This document shows, piece by piece, positions 1-7,689 of a stretch of DNA of 43,879 bases; within the stretch, counting starts at the first letter, position 1, and each line of letters opens with the position of its first letter. The stretch is from Verrucomicrobiaceae bacterium (GTDB lineage: Bacteria; Verrucomicrobiota; Verrucomicrobiia; Verrucomicrobiales; Verrucomicrobiaceae): contig JAIXSY010000059.1 of the NCBI GenBank assembly GCA_027484445.1, positions 1-43,879 on the forward strand, in the 5' to 3' direction. Below the pieces are notes generated by a model. The model did no database searches. It was not told where the DNA came from and saw only the letters and a list, made by a program, of their open reading frames with translations. The translations under genes and the position numbers were made by a program.

Positions 1-393
1 GACATGAGGTGGTAGCAGCAACTTTTCAAAGGCCCTTTGCCGAAGATGCCGCTTCCGTCCAATCGATCAAGAACACGCCGCCAGACGGGGAGCCGTTTTG
101 GCATGAATGCCGAGAAACTTGTTCTTCCAGTGGATCGAGTTGATTGTCAAAGGCTTGAGCGACTTCCATGCGGCTAAAATTTGATCAAAAATGGGGCTGA
201 TTCGCGTTCTGTTTGCCTGGCATCTTTTTTTTCTGGTAATCCTTCGATACTTTTTCATCCATCTGAAGGAGGAACGCAGGGTTGCATAGGTCTAAACTCG
301 GGCGTTACTGACTTATTCAAATTTAATGCGCTAATGCTAAATGCAGTACTCAAACAAAAAAGTGTTAGAACAATTGTTAGATAAAACATTATC
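1..393. other. Left-edge region without a recognisable intact gene
   Basis: No convincing gene is seen here. The first 200 bases have the G+C-rich composition of the rest of the window, and AT-rich DNA starts at about 230. Read on the minus strand, 230-1 begins with a short MPGK-like start and then breaks across frames, which could be a decayed mobile-element gene, but I cannot name a family. A 10-bp palindrome (AACAATTGTT, 369-378) lies just before the lipoprotein gene. The stretch contains the left arm of the inverted repeat described separately. Confidence 0.4.
212..231 (-). repeat. Left arm of diverged inverted repeat flanking the lipoprotein gene
   Basis: The reverse complement of 212-231 matches 969-988 at 19 of 20 positions (core AAAAAGATGCCAGGCAAA). 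Outside this core the two copies are only loosely similar. Both carry an in-frame ATG-CCA-GGC-AAA that would start MPGK, so they could be two remnants of one gene family in opposite orientation. The arms bracket an AT-rich lipoprotein gene. Confidence 0.5.
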
Positions 394-921
394 GTGAAAA
401 AGTATATATTTTTAATTTCAACAAGCTTCATGTTGGCTAGTTGTGTTAATTACACTACTACTTACTATAAGCCGAATGGGCCATTAACAATAGAAGAGCT
501 AAATAGCTTTAAGCCATGCTACGAAATTACGAAAGCTAATCCAACAATCGAAGAGATTGTGTTGAGCATGAATTTCCTCCAGAGACCAGACCCTTTTGAA
601 ATGATGAGGTATTGGGTTAGCCAAGGGTACGACGGTCAATGGAAGGGAGAAGATTGGATCGATTTATTTGAGGGCGAGGGTGAATTTAGTCCCCTAGCAG
701 TCGAAAAAATACCGTGCAGCTCACCTTTGAAGGTAAAAGTTATTATCTGGATTAGGGATGAGATTGAATATAAAGACTTATCTTATAACGCCCCTTTTGT
801 TCGATACGAGTATACCCTTGAACTTGAAAAAGAGGGCTGGCGAAAACATGCACTGATTAGAAAGAGCAAGCTTGATGGGAGTGACAGAATTTATTTATAC
901 GATTCAAGACTCAAAAAATAG
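394..921 (+). CDS. Small putative outer-membrane/periplasmic lipoprotein, unknown function
   Basis: The product is 175 residues and starts with a type II signal peptide: MKKYIFLIST, a hydrophobic stretch, then the lipobox LASC, giving Cys17 as the predicted lipidated residue. The mature protein is acidic and rich in aromatics (Trp, Tyr, Phe), with no motif I recognise. The start is a GTG; no Shine-Dalgarno sequence precedes it, and the signal peptide at exactly this position supports the choice. Codon use is strongly AT-rich (near 38% G+C in sampled lines), unlike the downstream genes, so recent acquisition is likely. It stands alone with no operon partner. The lipoprotein assignment is sound; function is unknown. 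Confidence 0.75.
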   Translation: MKKYIFLISTSFMLASCVNYTTTYYKPNGPLTIEELNSFKPCYEITKANPTIEEIVLSMNFLQRPDPFEMMRYWVSQGYDGQWKGEDWIDLFEGEGEFSPLAVEKIPCSSPLKVKVIIWIRDEIEYKDLSYNAPFVRYEYTLELEKEGWRKHALIRKSKLDGSDRIYLYDSRLKK

Positions 922-968
922 CCCAAAACGGGAAACGGGGTCAGGCGACATGAAGCTAGGAAAATCAA

Positions 969-988
969 GAAAAAAGATGCCAGGCAAA
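969..988 (+). repeat. Right arm of diverged inverted repeat
   Basis: Partner of 212-231 (19 of 20 positions when one arm is reverse-complemented). It lies 48 bp after the lipoprotein stop codon, just downstream of a G-rich GGGAAACGGGGTCAGGCG stretch, a type of sequence often seen near repeat-associated (REP/RAYT-like) elements. That last link is only a suspicion. Confidence 0.5.
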
Positions 989-1202
989 AAAGAGTCTCAA
1001 TCCCAATTTATTGATGACCAATGCAATAAATCAGTTTTTCGGCTCGGAAGTCTGGCGCGAATGGCTCGTGCCATTCTTGTTTTTGCATTGTTCTCATTCA
1101 TCCCAGGCTGCTTTTTCATGCATTTGGCAACTGAGCTACACTGAATCTCGACAGGCACCGCCTGCTCCTGCTGCCCCGTTTTTTCACTCCCCGGTAACCG
1201 CT

Positions 1203-1260
1203 ACCACCCGATGCGGGGGGCAGCCTGACCTGCCGTGCGGAGGGCTCGCATTTGGGTGGT
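1203..1260. repeat. Nested stem-loop between the lipoprotein and hydrolase genes
   Basis: ACCACCC (1203-1209) pairs with GGGTGGT (1254-1260) and ATGC (1211-1214) with GCAT (1248-1251). Inside, GGCAG (1219-1223) pairs with CTGCC (1230-1234). It follows the hydrolase stop codon on the minus strand by about 40 bp, but no T-tract follows on either strand, so a standard intrinsic terminator is not supported. Confidence 0.4.
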
Positions 1261-1299
1261 GATGGGAAAGGGAGGCTGCTCTTGCTGCCGTGGCGGTGG

Positions 1300-2316
1300 C
1301 TAAGGTTTCTTTCCCATGTGCTCCAGCAGCCAGCGGGCAAGGGTGGCGTAGAGGGGGAAGTCTGTGATCAGGACGTTGTGGTGGTCGGCTCCAGGCACCT
1401 CGATCCAGCGTTTTTCCACGGCTGGCTTGAGCGCGGCATATAGCCGCTGCCCGGAGGCGAGCGGGATCACGCGGTCGGCTGTGCCATGGCAGATGAGGAC
1501 TGGCAGATCCAAGGTGGATGCGGGCCGGTCGGAGCGGATCTCTGCCATCTGAATGCCGGTGCGCAGGCGGTAAACCTGCTCCGCGCCTGCCAGCCATGCC
1601 GCGCCCAGCCATGCCCCGGCCTTGCGGCTGACGTTGTTTTTCAGCGTGGTGTCCAGCCGGTCAAAGCTGCTGATGACCACGAGGGTGCGCCAGGGAGCTG
1701 CCACCCGGGCTGCGGCGTGGATGGCCACGGCACCGCCCATGGACATGCCCAGCAGGCCTGCGGGCTGGGGAGAAAACCCGAACTTTTCCGCCGCCTCGCG
1801 CAGCAGCAAGGCGGGCATGGCTGCTTCCTGGATGCCAAAGGTGGCCACCTTGCCTGGATGCTCCCCATGGGCTGGCAGATCTGGCAGCAGGCAGCGGAAC
1901 CCTGCCGCGCAGAGCCGTTCCCCGACCAGAAGGTAGTCCTCCTTTCGGCCATTCCGCCCATGCAGCAGCACGAGGGTGCCGAGGATCGTGCCAGGCTCTG
2001 ACAGCGGCACAGACTGATTTTTCAACTGCTCGCGCACAGTCAGGCCACGGCGTCCCATGATGCCGTCCGTGGCGGGCTCGATCATGAGGCAGGGGGTTTG
2101 GTCGCTTAGTAGAAAGCGGCTGAGACGCACTCCATGCGCGGCGGGGTTTTGCAGAAACTCCAGGTGGTGGGCCTGCAGCGGGCGTCGTGCCGGGCTGGCA
2201 ATCTCCAGCCCTCCCCAACCCCACGCCACAGCGAGAAGGGTGAGCAAGATCAGAATGGCCAGGGTCATGCGGCGGCGGGTGATCACTGCCCATGGATAGG
2301 CGCTGTGGTGAATCAT
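1300..2316 (-). CDS. Membrane-anchored alpha/beta hydrolase
   Basis: This serine hydrolase of the alpha/beta fold is about 338 residues long and its substrate is unknown. After a short basic segment (ITRRR) comes one hydrophobic helix (about residues 17-34), so it is probably anchored in or secreted across the inner membrane. The fold signature is clear: oxyanion-loop motif LLHGRNG, nucleophile elbow GMSMGG with Ser192, acid Asp281 in HGTADRVIP, and His312/His313 in GADHHN near the C-terminus. The start is uncertain: the open frame extends to 2391, but that adds 25 residues with no clear purpose and approaches the pckG promoter. The ATG at 2268 is also possible. No start has a good Shine-Dalgarno sequence. 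It is divergent from pckG. Confidence 0.8.
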   Translation of the reverse strand: MIHHSAYPWAVITRRRMTLAILILLTLLAVAWGWGGLEIASPARRPLQAHHLEFLQNPAAHGVRLSRFLLSDQTPCLMIEPATDGIMGRRGLTVREQLKNQSVPLSEPGTILGTLVLLHGRNGRKEDYLLVGERLCAAGFRCLLPDLPAHGEHPGKVATFGIQEAAMPALLLREAAEKFGFSPQPAGLLGMSMGGAVAIHAAARVAAPWRTLVVISSFDRLDTTLKNNVSRKAGAWLGAAWLAGAEQVYRLRTGIQMAEIRSDRPASTLDLPVLICHGTADRVIPLASGQRLYAALKPAVEKRWIEVPGADHHNVLITDFPLYATLARWLLEHMGKKP

Positions 2317-2398
2317 GGAAAGAGCGAGGGTGTGGCCTGAGGCACGACATGGCCAAGAACCAGCCAAGAAGCCGCTAAAACAGGTGAGCATTCATGAA

Positions 2399-2427
2399 TT
2401 GATGTGGCAGGCTGTGGCGTCAACAAT
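2399..2427 (+). promoter_or_regulatory. Candidate sigma-70-type promoter of pckG
   Basis: TTGATG (2399-2404) and AACAAT (2422-2427) each match the -35 and -10 consensus at 4 of 6 positions and are 17 bp apart. The predicted transcript would have a very short leader (under 10 bases) before the ATG at 2442, consistent with the absence of a Shine-Dalgarno sequence. This is pattern matching only. Confidence 0.35.
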
Positions 2428-2441
2428 CTCCCCCCTAGTTC

Positions 2442-4271
2442 ATGAGCACTCAGACCGCCTCTTCCAAACCCCCCACGCGCAATCCTCACCTGATCAAGTG
2501 GGTGAAAAAAATGGCCGCCCTTTGCAAGCCTGACCGCATCCACTGGGTGGACGGCTCCAAGTCCGAATACGATCGACTGTGCGAGCAGATGGTGGCGGGT
2601 GGCACTTTCATCAAACTCAATCCAAAGCAATGGCCAGGCTGCTACTATGCCAAGTCTGATCCGAGTGATGTCGCTCGTGTTGAGGAGCGTACGTTCATCT
2701 GCTCCTACTCCAAAGACGGAGCGGGCCCCACGAACAACTGGATGGACCCTTATGCAATGAAGAAGAAGCTGCGCGGTCTCTTCAATGGCTGCATGAAGGG
2801 GCGCACGATGTATGTGCTGCCCTACAGCATGGGTCCCCTGAATTCGCCCATCTCTCAGATCGGCGTGCAGATCACGGACTCACCCTACGCGGTGGTGAAC
2901 ATGCGCATCATGGCGCGCATCGGGAAGCCGGTGTTCAAGATCATCGACGAGGGCAAAAAGCGCGTGGTGCCCTGCATGCACACGGTCGGCGCACCGCTGA
3001 AGAGAGGGAAGAAGGACGTGCCCTGGCCCTGCAACCAGGAGAAGTACATCGTGCACTTCCCCGAGACGCGCGAGATCTGGAGCTATGGCAGCGGCTATGG
3101 TGGCAATGCGCTGCTGGGCAAGAAGTGCTTTGCCCTGCGCATCGCTTCCGCCATGGCGCGGGATGAGGGCTGGCTGGCGGAGCACATGCTGATCCTGGGC
3201 GTGGAGAATCCTGAGGGCAAGAAGACCTATGTGGCCGCTGCCTTCCCGAGCGCCTGCGGCAAGACGAACTTTGCCATGCTGATCCCGCCGAAGCATTTCC
3301 AGGACCAGGGCTGGAAGGTGTGGACCGTGGGGGATGACATCGCCTGGCTGAAACCGGGGCCGGATGGCAGGCTGTATGCCATCAACCCCGAGGCGGGCTT
3401 CTTTGGCGTGGCACCGGGCACGAGCGACAAGACCAACCCGAATGCGATGGCCTCGCTGAAGAAGAACACCATCTTCACCAACGTGGCGCTCACCCCTGAG
3501 GGGGGCGTGTGGTGGGAAGGCATGACCGACACCCCCCCTGCCAAGCTCACTGATTGGCAGGGCAATCCCTGGACGCCGGAGATTGCCAAGGAAAAAGGTA
3601 CCAAGGCCGCCCATCCGAATTCTCGCTTCACGGCTCCTGCCTCGCAGTGCCCGACGATCGATCCCGATTGGGAAAAGCCAGAGGGCGTGCCCATCTCCGC
3701 CATCATCTTCGGCGGCCGCCGTGCGACGACGATGCCGCTGATCTACCAGGCCTTCAACTGGGTCAGCGGTGTGTATGCCGGCGCCACCATGGGCAGCGAG
3801 ATGACCGCTGCTGCCGCTGGCACCATCGGCAAGGTACGCCGCGACCCCATGGCCATGCTGCCTTTCTGTGGCTACAACATGGGAGACTACTTCCGCCACT
3901 GGATCTCCATGCAGCGTCGTCTCAGCGAGAGTCCGCGCATCTTCCACGTGAACTGGTTCCGCAAAGACAAAGACGGCAAGTTCCTGTGGCCAGGCTTCAG
4001 CGACAACATGCGCATCTTGAAGTGGATCGTGGACCGTGCCACCGGCCACGGCATGTCCAAAGAAACCCCCATTGGTTGGGTGCCGCGTTACGAAGATATC
4101 GACTGGACTGGGCTCGATTTCTGCAAGGATAAGTTCGAGGAACTTCAGGCCTTTGACCGCGATGCCTGGCGCCAGGAGATTCTTTCGCATGAAGAACTCT
4201 TCCTTGATCTGAAGACGCATTTGCCCAAGGAACTGATCTATGAGCGCGAGCTTCTGATCTGTCGGATGTGA
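2442..4271 (+). CDS. pckG: Phosphoenolpyruvate carboxykinase (GTP)
   Basis: This cytoplasmic enzyme converts oxaloacetate and GTP to phosphoenolpyruvate, CO2 and GDP, the entry step of gluconeogenesis, with Mn/Mg cofactors. The 609-residue length fits the GTP-dependent family, which is unrelated in sequence length to the shorter ATP form. Visible signatures are the substrate-binding region YVLPYSMGP, the kinase-1 P-loop FPSACGKTN (about residues 267-276) carrying the reactive cysteine of this family, the kinase-2 segment GDDIAWL (about 299-305), and FGGRRATTMPL. The ATG at 2442 gives a normal N-terminus; the first 20 residues are variable in the family. It is followed after 63 bp by the aminotransferase gene. 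Identification is very secure. Confidence 0.97.
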   Translation: MSTQTASSKPPTRNPHLIKWVKKMAALCKPDRIHWVDGSKSEYDRLCEQMVAGGTFIKLNPKQWPGCYYAKSDPSDVARVEERTFICSYSKDGAGPTNNWMDPYAMKKKLRGLFNGCMKGRTMYVLPYSMGPLNSPISQIGVQITDSPYAVVNMRIMARIGKPVFKIIDEGKKRVVPCMHTVGAPLKRGKKDVPWPCNQEKYIVHFPETREIWSYGSGYGGNALLGKKCFALRIASAMARDEGWLAEHMLILGVENPEGKKTYVAAAFPSACGKTNFAMLIPPKHFQDQGWKVWTVGDDIAWLKPGPDGRLYAINPEAGFFGVAPGTSDKTNPNAMASLKKNTIFTNVALTPEGGVWWEGMTDTPPAKLTDWQGNPWTPEIAKEKGTKAAHPNSRFTAPASQCPTIDPDWEKPEGVPISAIIFGGRRATTMPLIYQAFNWVSGVYAGATMGSEMTAAAAGTIGKVRRDPMAMLPFCGYNMGDYFRHWISMQRRLSESPRIFHVNWFRKDKDGKFLWPGFSDNMRILKWIVDRATGHGMSKETPIGWVPRYEDIDWTGLDFCKDKFEELQAFDRDAWRQEILSHEELFLDLKTHLPKELIYERELLICRM

Positions 4272-4334
4272 TCGAGCCGAGAGGAATTGCTGGCATAGGT
4301 GGGATTCATCATTCACCGTCAGGCACCACTCACC

Positions 4335-5522
4335 ATGCCCGTTCCTCTTCTCGACGTTAATGCTCAAAACCTTCCCCTCGAATCTGAACTCCAGGCCGCC
4401 TTCACTCAGGTGTTGAGTCATGGCCGGTTCATCATGGGGCCGGAGATGGAGATTTTCGAAAAAGAAGTGGCCGCCATGACAGGGGCCAAGCACGCGCTGG
4501 CCGTTTCTTCGGGCACGGATGCACTGCTGCTGGCCCTCATGGCGCTGGGCATCCAGCCTGGCGATGAAGTGCTCTGCCCGGCCTTTACCTTCTTTGCCAC
4601 GGCTGGAGCGGTTTCTCGCTTGGGTGCTGTTCCTGTATTCACGGACATTTGCCCCATTTGCTTCAATCTCGATGTGAACGATGCCCGGGCCAAAATCACG
4701 GCCAAGACCAAGGCCATCATCCCGGTTCACCTGTTCGGGCAGTGTGCCGACATGGACCCTATTTTGGCTCTCGCCCAAGAGCATGGCCTGCGTGTCGTAG
4801 AAGATGCCGCGCAGTCCATCGGCGCTCAATACAAAGGCCGCCAGTCTGGCACTCTCGGTGACTTTGGCACCTACAGCTTCTTCCCCAGCAAAAACCTGGG
4901 TGGTTTTGGCGATGGCGGCATGTTGGTGACCCAAGATGACGCGCTCGCAGAGTTCGCGCGCGTGCTGCGGGTGCATGGCTCCAAGCCAAAGTATCACCAC
5001 CATTACGTCGGCGGAAACTTCCGCATGGATACCCTGCAGTGCGCCCTGCTGAGCGTGAAGCTCAAGCGCTATGCCCAATACACCGCAGATCGCCAGCGCA
5101 ATGCGGCCCATTACACCACGGAACTGAGCAGGCTGCCCGGTGTCGTCGAGGCAGATCCTGCTCACTGCAAATGTGTCACTCAGCAAGATCAATGGCTGGA
5201 GGCTCAGCAAGCGCGCATCGTGCTGCCCACTGCCTACGCGCACAACGATCACATCTGGAATCAATACACACTCCGCGTGCTCCACGGCGGTCGTGATTCA
5301 CTCAAGGATCATCTCACCTCGCGCAAGATTGGCTGCGAGGTGTATTACCCCATCACCTTGGATCAGCAAGGATGCTTCGCCGATCTACCGGAGGCCTCTC
5401 GTCAGGGATGCAGTGTGTCGCACCGTCTCGCAGGTGAGGTCATCAGCATTCCCATTTACGGTGAGCTGACCGAAGCCCAGCGGGTCGAGGTTATCGACGC
5501 AATTGCGCAATGGCTTGCCTGA
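4335..5522 (+). CDS. DegT/DnrJ/EryC1/StrS-family sugar aminotransferase
   Basis: This PLP-dependent enzyme probably transfers an amino group from glutamate to a nucleotide-linked keto sugar, making an amino sugar for surface glycans. The 395-residue product has the family layout: start PVPLLDVNAQN, SSGTDALLLAL for phosphate binding, AFTFFATAGA, VEDAAQSIGA with the PLP-ring aspartate, and SFFPSKNLGG with the Schiff-base Lys186, followed by the GDGG loop. The ATG at 4335 is chosen because family members begin a few residues before the PxxD motif; an upstream ATG at 4299 would add 12 unneeded residues. The exact keto-sugar substrate cannot be read. It lies just outside the glycosyltransferase genes and likely feeds them. 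It converges on the next gene with 10 bp between stop codons. Confidence 0.9.
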   Translation: MPVPLLDVNAQNLPLESELQAAFTQVLSHGRFIMGPEMEIFEKEVAAMTGAKHALAVSSGTDALLLALMALGIQPGDEVLCPAFTFFATAGAVSRLGAVPVFTDICPICFNLDVNDARAKITAKTKAIIPVHLFGQCADMDPILALAQEHGLRVVEDAAQSIGAQYKGRQSGTLGDFGTYSFFPSKNLGGFGDGGMLVTQDDALAEFARVLRVHGSKPKYHHHYVGGNFRMDTLQCALLSVKLKRYAQYTADRQRNAAHYTTELSRLPGVVEADPAHCKCVTQQDQWLEAQQARIVLPTAYAHNDHIWNQYTLRVLHGGRDSLKDHLTSRKIGCEVYYPITLDQQGCFADLPEASRQGCSVSHRLAGEVISIPIYGELTEAQRVEVIDAIAQWLA

Positions 5523-5532
5523 TGCCGCTTGG

Positions 5533-7608
5533 CTAATGGCCTGCGGCGGCAGGTAACTTCGGTGACTTTTGCCAAAGGGCTGCTGCGGCTCGGGCGTGCT
5601 CTTTTTCGAGTGCCGAACCCGAGCCGAGTTCGCGATACACCTCCCAAGCAAGTTTACGCTGTCCAGTCTCTGTGATCAGGCCGAGTCTCAGCCCACCCTC
5701 GCCAGCAGGCATGTCCTGGTAGCGGTGCAGATGATAGGCTTCGATCTCAGGCAGGCTGCGCATTCGATCAAAGACGTACACGAGTCCAGCCGCTTGGCGC
5801 TGCTGATCCTCCAGGCTCAACGTTGGCGTGTTGAAGCCCTGCTCACTCAGCAGAATGCCACGGGTGTGCCCTTGGAATTGAAATCGGGGTTGGCGCAAAA
5901 AAGCAGGCAGCACCTGGAGATTTTTGGGCGTGATGTATTCGGTGTCAAAGTCGTCGGTGACTCCCTGATCCAGCCAAGCATCAGGGTTGCGCAAATCGCG
6001 TGGATAAGGGTGGTAAGCGATGCCCCATTCGAAGTCGCCTTCTGCACGGCTGAGTTGTTGAAAAAATTCGATCATGTCTCGAACCACATAGGTTCCACGG
6101 CCAGCGCTTTGCCGAGTCCAATGATGAGTGAGCGACATGAACACGCGTGCTTGGCGATCAAAGAGGCGTGCTGTGTGATGCACGATCCTAGCGGAGCGAT
6201 GGTAGGACTCCAAAAAACGCTCCAGCGGCTGATCTCCCATGTTTGTCCAGGTGCCTGCTTGGTCGATTTCATTGTGCAAGATCCACTGGCTGATGCGCCC
6301 TGGTGTGCCGGGCTGACCGCTGTAACGCTCTGCCAGCAAACGAATCGCCGCTGCATAGTAGCGGGTCGTCGCCTCCGTCGTGAGGTTTGGCATGGCATAG
6401 ATGCCGCGCGCTTCAGCCTCGGGATGCGTGAGCGAGCTGTGCGGACGTCCGTCCGCATGGCGATGATTGCCGACCAATAAAATCACCGAGACGAGGATGC
6501 CACGCGCCTGCACCTGACGCAGCGTGGCATCGGTCGATTGGAGGATCGCCTTGCTCGCGTAGTAGTCACGGCCTTCGCAGGGCCAGCGTTCATACCCTGG
6601 GGCAGGTTGATCGCGAAGCAGAGCATTCAGCACCAGGTTTAGGGTCACATGATGGATACCCAATTCAAAGATTTCATGATCGGCACGATGCAGAGGTGGG
6701 ATGCCACCAAGACCTTTGGGATGGGGTGCTTTTAGCCGTGGCAAATTCCCCCCGAGGCTGCTGCTGGTGCCATCTGGCCAATGCGCTGAAGAGAGCCAAA
6801 CAGGCTTGGCTTTTTCCGCGAGACGCCAGCGCCATAGAGCATGATCTCGCTGGGTGTTCGCGTCAGACCTTGGCAGCTTGACTTCAAAACGCCCAGATGC
6901 GTCTGGCTCTATGACTTGGCCTCCCATCGGGCACGGCTCCTGCATGGACCGTTCTGGAGGCAATCCGATGATCCGCGCCTCTGAACGTGCGACTCCTGAG
7001 ATGTGAATCTGATCCTGATCGACCCGAACTTCAGTGATGAGTGCAGGCCAAGCCTTCTCCACTTGCTGACGAATCTGCTGTGCCTCGTTTTGTCTCAAAA
7101 TCCTGGTTTGTTCGTGCTGTGCACTCAGCCTTTCTTCTTCTGAATTCCTTTCACGAACGCGAAAGTTTCGGACACGAATCACGCTGTTGGCTTTTCCATG
7201 CAGGGCTAGGTGGAAACGCATTTCAGGATGATCCGCTGCGGGCTTGGTGGGACACTGGCTCAGGTCAAAGCTCCAGGGTTGCCAGGCCTCACTCATCGGC
7301 ACCTTTTGGGTGCCAGCGACGACCATGCTGCCATCAGCCACTCGGAACCGAAGCGTGGCACTGTCTAAGCCTGAGGGGGCAAAGCATTCCATCTCAAAGA
7401 TAAGATGACGATTTGCCTCAAAGCTCTTGGGCACGAGGCCTGTCCAAAAATGTGGATTTCCTGCCAGGAGAGTGATCTCAATGCCGCCACCTTCTGCGGG
7501 TTTGGCTTTGAGATCTCGGTGAGGTCCCCAGGTCAGCGGCACAGGCTCCGCCTGAACCTGGAGGTAGGCAAAGAATAGCAAGAGGCAGGGCAGCAACGCG
7601 GAGATCAT
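5533..7608 (-). CDS. Secreted DUF5722-type putative glycoside hydrolase
   Basis: This 691-residue exported protein has a signal peptide (hydrophobic residues 3-18, VQA cleavage region). Residues about 25-155 resemble a carbohydrate-binding beta-sandwich, followed by a charged helix and then a large TIM-barrel-like region (about 310-670). That region fits DUF5722 as I know it from Bacteroidota and PVC bacteria. Two acids sit as in clan GH-A glycosidases: Asn-Glu in WILHNEID (Glu447, candidate acid/base) and Glu589 in LLSEQGF (candidate nucleophile). This match is my inference; substrate and activity are unknown. It lies at the 3' end of a short minus-strand run after a glycosyltransferase and a sulfotransferase, which suggests trimming or turnover of the same polysaccharide. 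Confidence 0.75.
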   Translation of the reverse strand: MISALLPCLLLFFAYLQVQAEPVPLTWGPHRDLKAKPAEGGGIEITLLAGNPHFWTGLVPKSFEANRHLIFEMECFAPSGLDSATLRFRVADGSMVVAGTQKVPMSEAWQPWSFDLSQCPTKPAADHPEMRFHLALHGKANSVIRVRNFRVRERNSEEERLSAQHEQTRILRQNEAQQIRQQVEKAWPALITEVRVDQDQIHISGVARSEARIIGLPPERSMQEPCPMGGQVIEPDASGRFEVKLPRSDANTQRDHALWRWRLAEKAKPVWLSSAHWPDGTSSSLGGNLPRLKAPHPKGLGGIPPLHRADHEIFELGIHHVTLNLVLNALLRDQPAPGYERWPCEGRDYYASKAILQSTDATLRQVQARGILVSVILLVGNHRHADGRPHSSLTHPEAEARGIYAMPNLTTEATTRYYAAAIRLLAERYSGQPGTPGRISQWILHNEIDQAGTWTNMGDQPLERFLESYHRSARIVHHTARLFDRQARVFMSLTHHWTRQSAGRGTYVVRDMIEFFQQLSRAEGDFEWGIAYHPYPRDLRNPDAWLDQGVTDDFDTEYITPKNLQVLPAFLRQPRFQFQGHTRGILLSEQGFNTPTLSLEDQQRQAAGLVYVFDRMRSLPEIEAYHLHRYQDMPAGEGGLRLGLITETGQRKLAWEVYRELGSGSALEKEHARAAAALWQKSPKLPAAAGH

Positions 7609-7689
7609 CAGAGAAAGAATATCGAAGTGATGACCATACGCACGGCCAGACGCGAATCCTGTTGGAGAACTTCTCCTCAGAAGCCTTCT

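Larger units (their letters stand above)
922..1299. other. Intergenic region with repeat arm and hairpin, no gene
   Basis: Short open frames occur here but overlap each other, lack protein-like composition and have no start signals. The stretch holds the right inverted-repeat arm (969-988) and a stem-loop at 1203-1260. Composition shifts from AT-rich to G+C-rich near 1140, which may mark the right edge of an inserted segment. Confidence 0.5.

Noticed and set aside
280..393. Possible integron attC site before the lipoprotein gene (GGGCGTTA and TTGTTAGA-like words)
   Set aside because: The words are not arranged as the paired R/L boxes of an attC site, and no such site follows the gene.
1203..1260. 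Intrinsic terminator for the hydrolase gene
   Set aside because: The stem is plausible but no T-tract follows it on the transcribed strand.
1011..1262. Short plus-strand frames between the lipoprotein and hydrolase genes
   Set aside because: They overlap each other, have low-complexity Pro/Ala-rich or Cys-rich products and no start signals.
1641..2356. Overlapping minus-strand frames of 106 and 231 codons inside the hydrolase gene
   Set aside because: Rich in Pro, Arg and Trp, with no motifs; the in-phase hydrolase frame has a full catalytic triad.
2880..5285. 801-codon open frame on the minus strand, antisense to pckG and the aminotransferase gene
   Set aside because: It runs across two securely identified plus-strand genes and the gap between them. 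Its product is rich in His, Arg, Ala and Gly with no family motif. Long antisense frames are common opposite G+C-rich genes with biased third codon positions.
5569..6480. 303-codon plus-strand frame opposite the DUF5722 gene
   Set aside because: The minus strand carries a signal peptide, domain signatures and conserved glutamates; the plus product has none.
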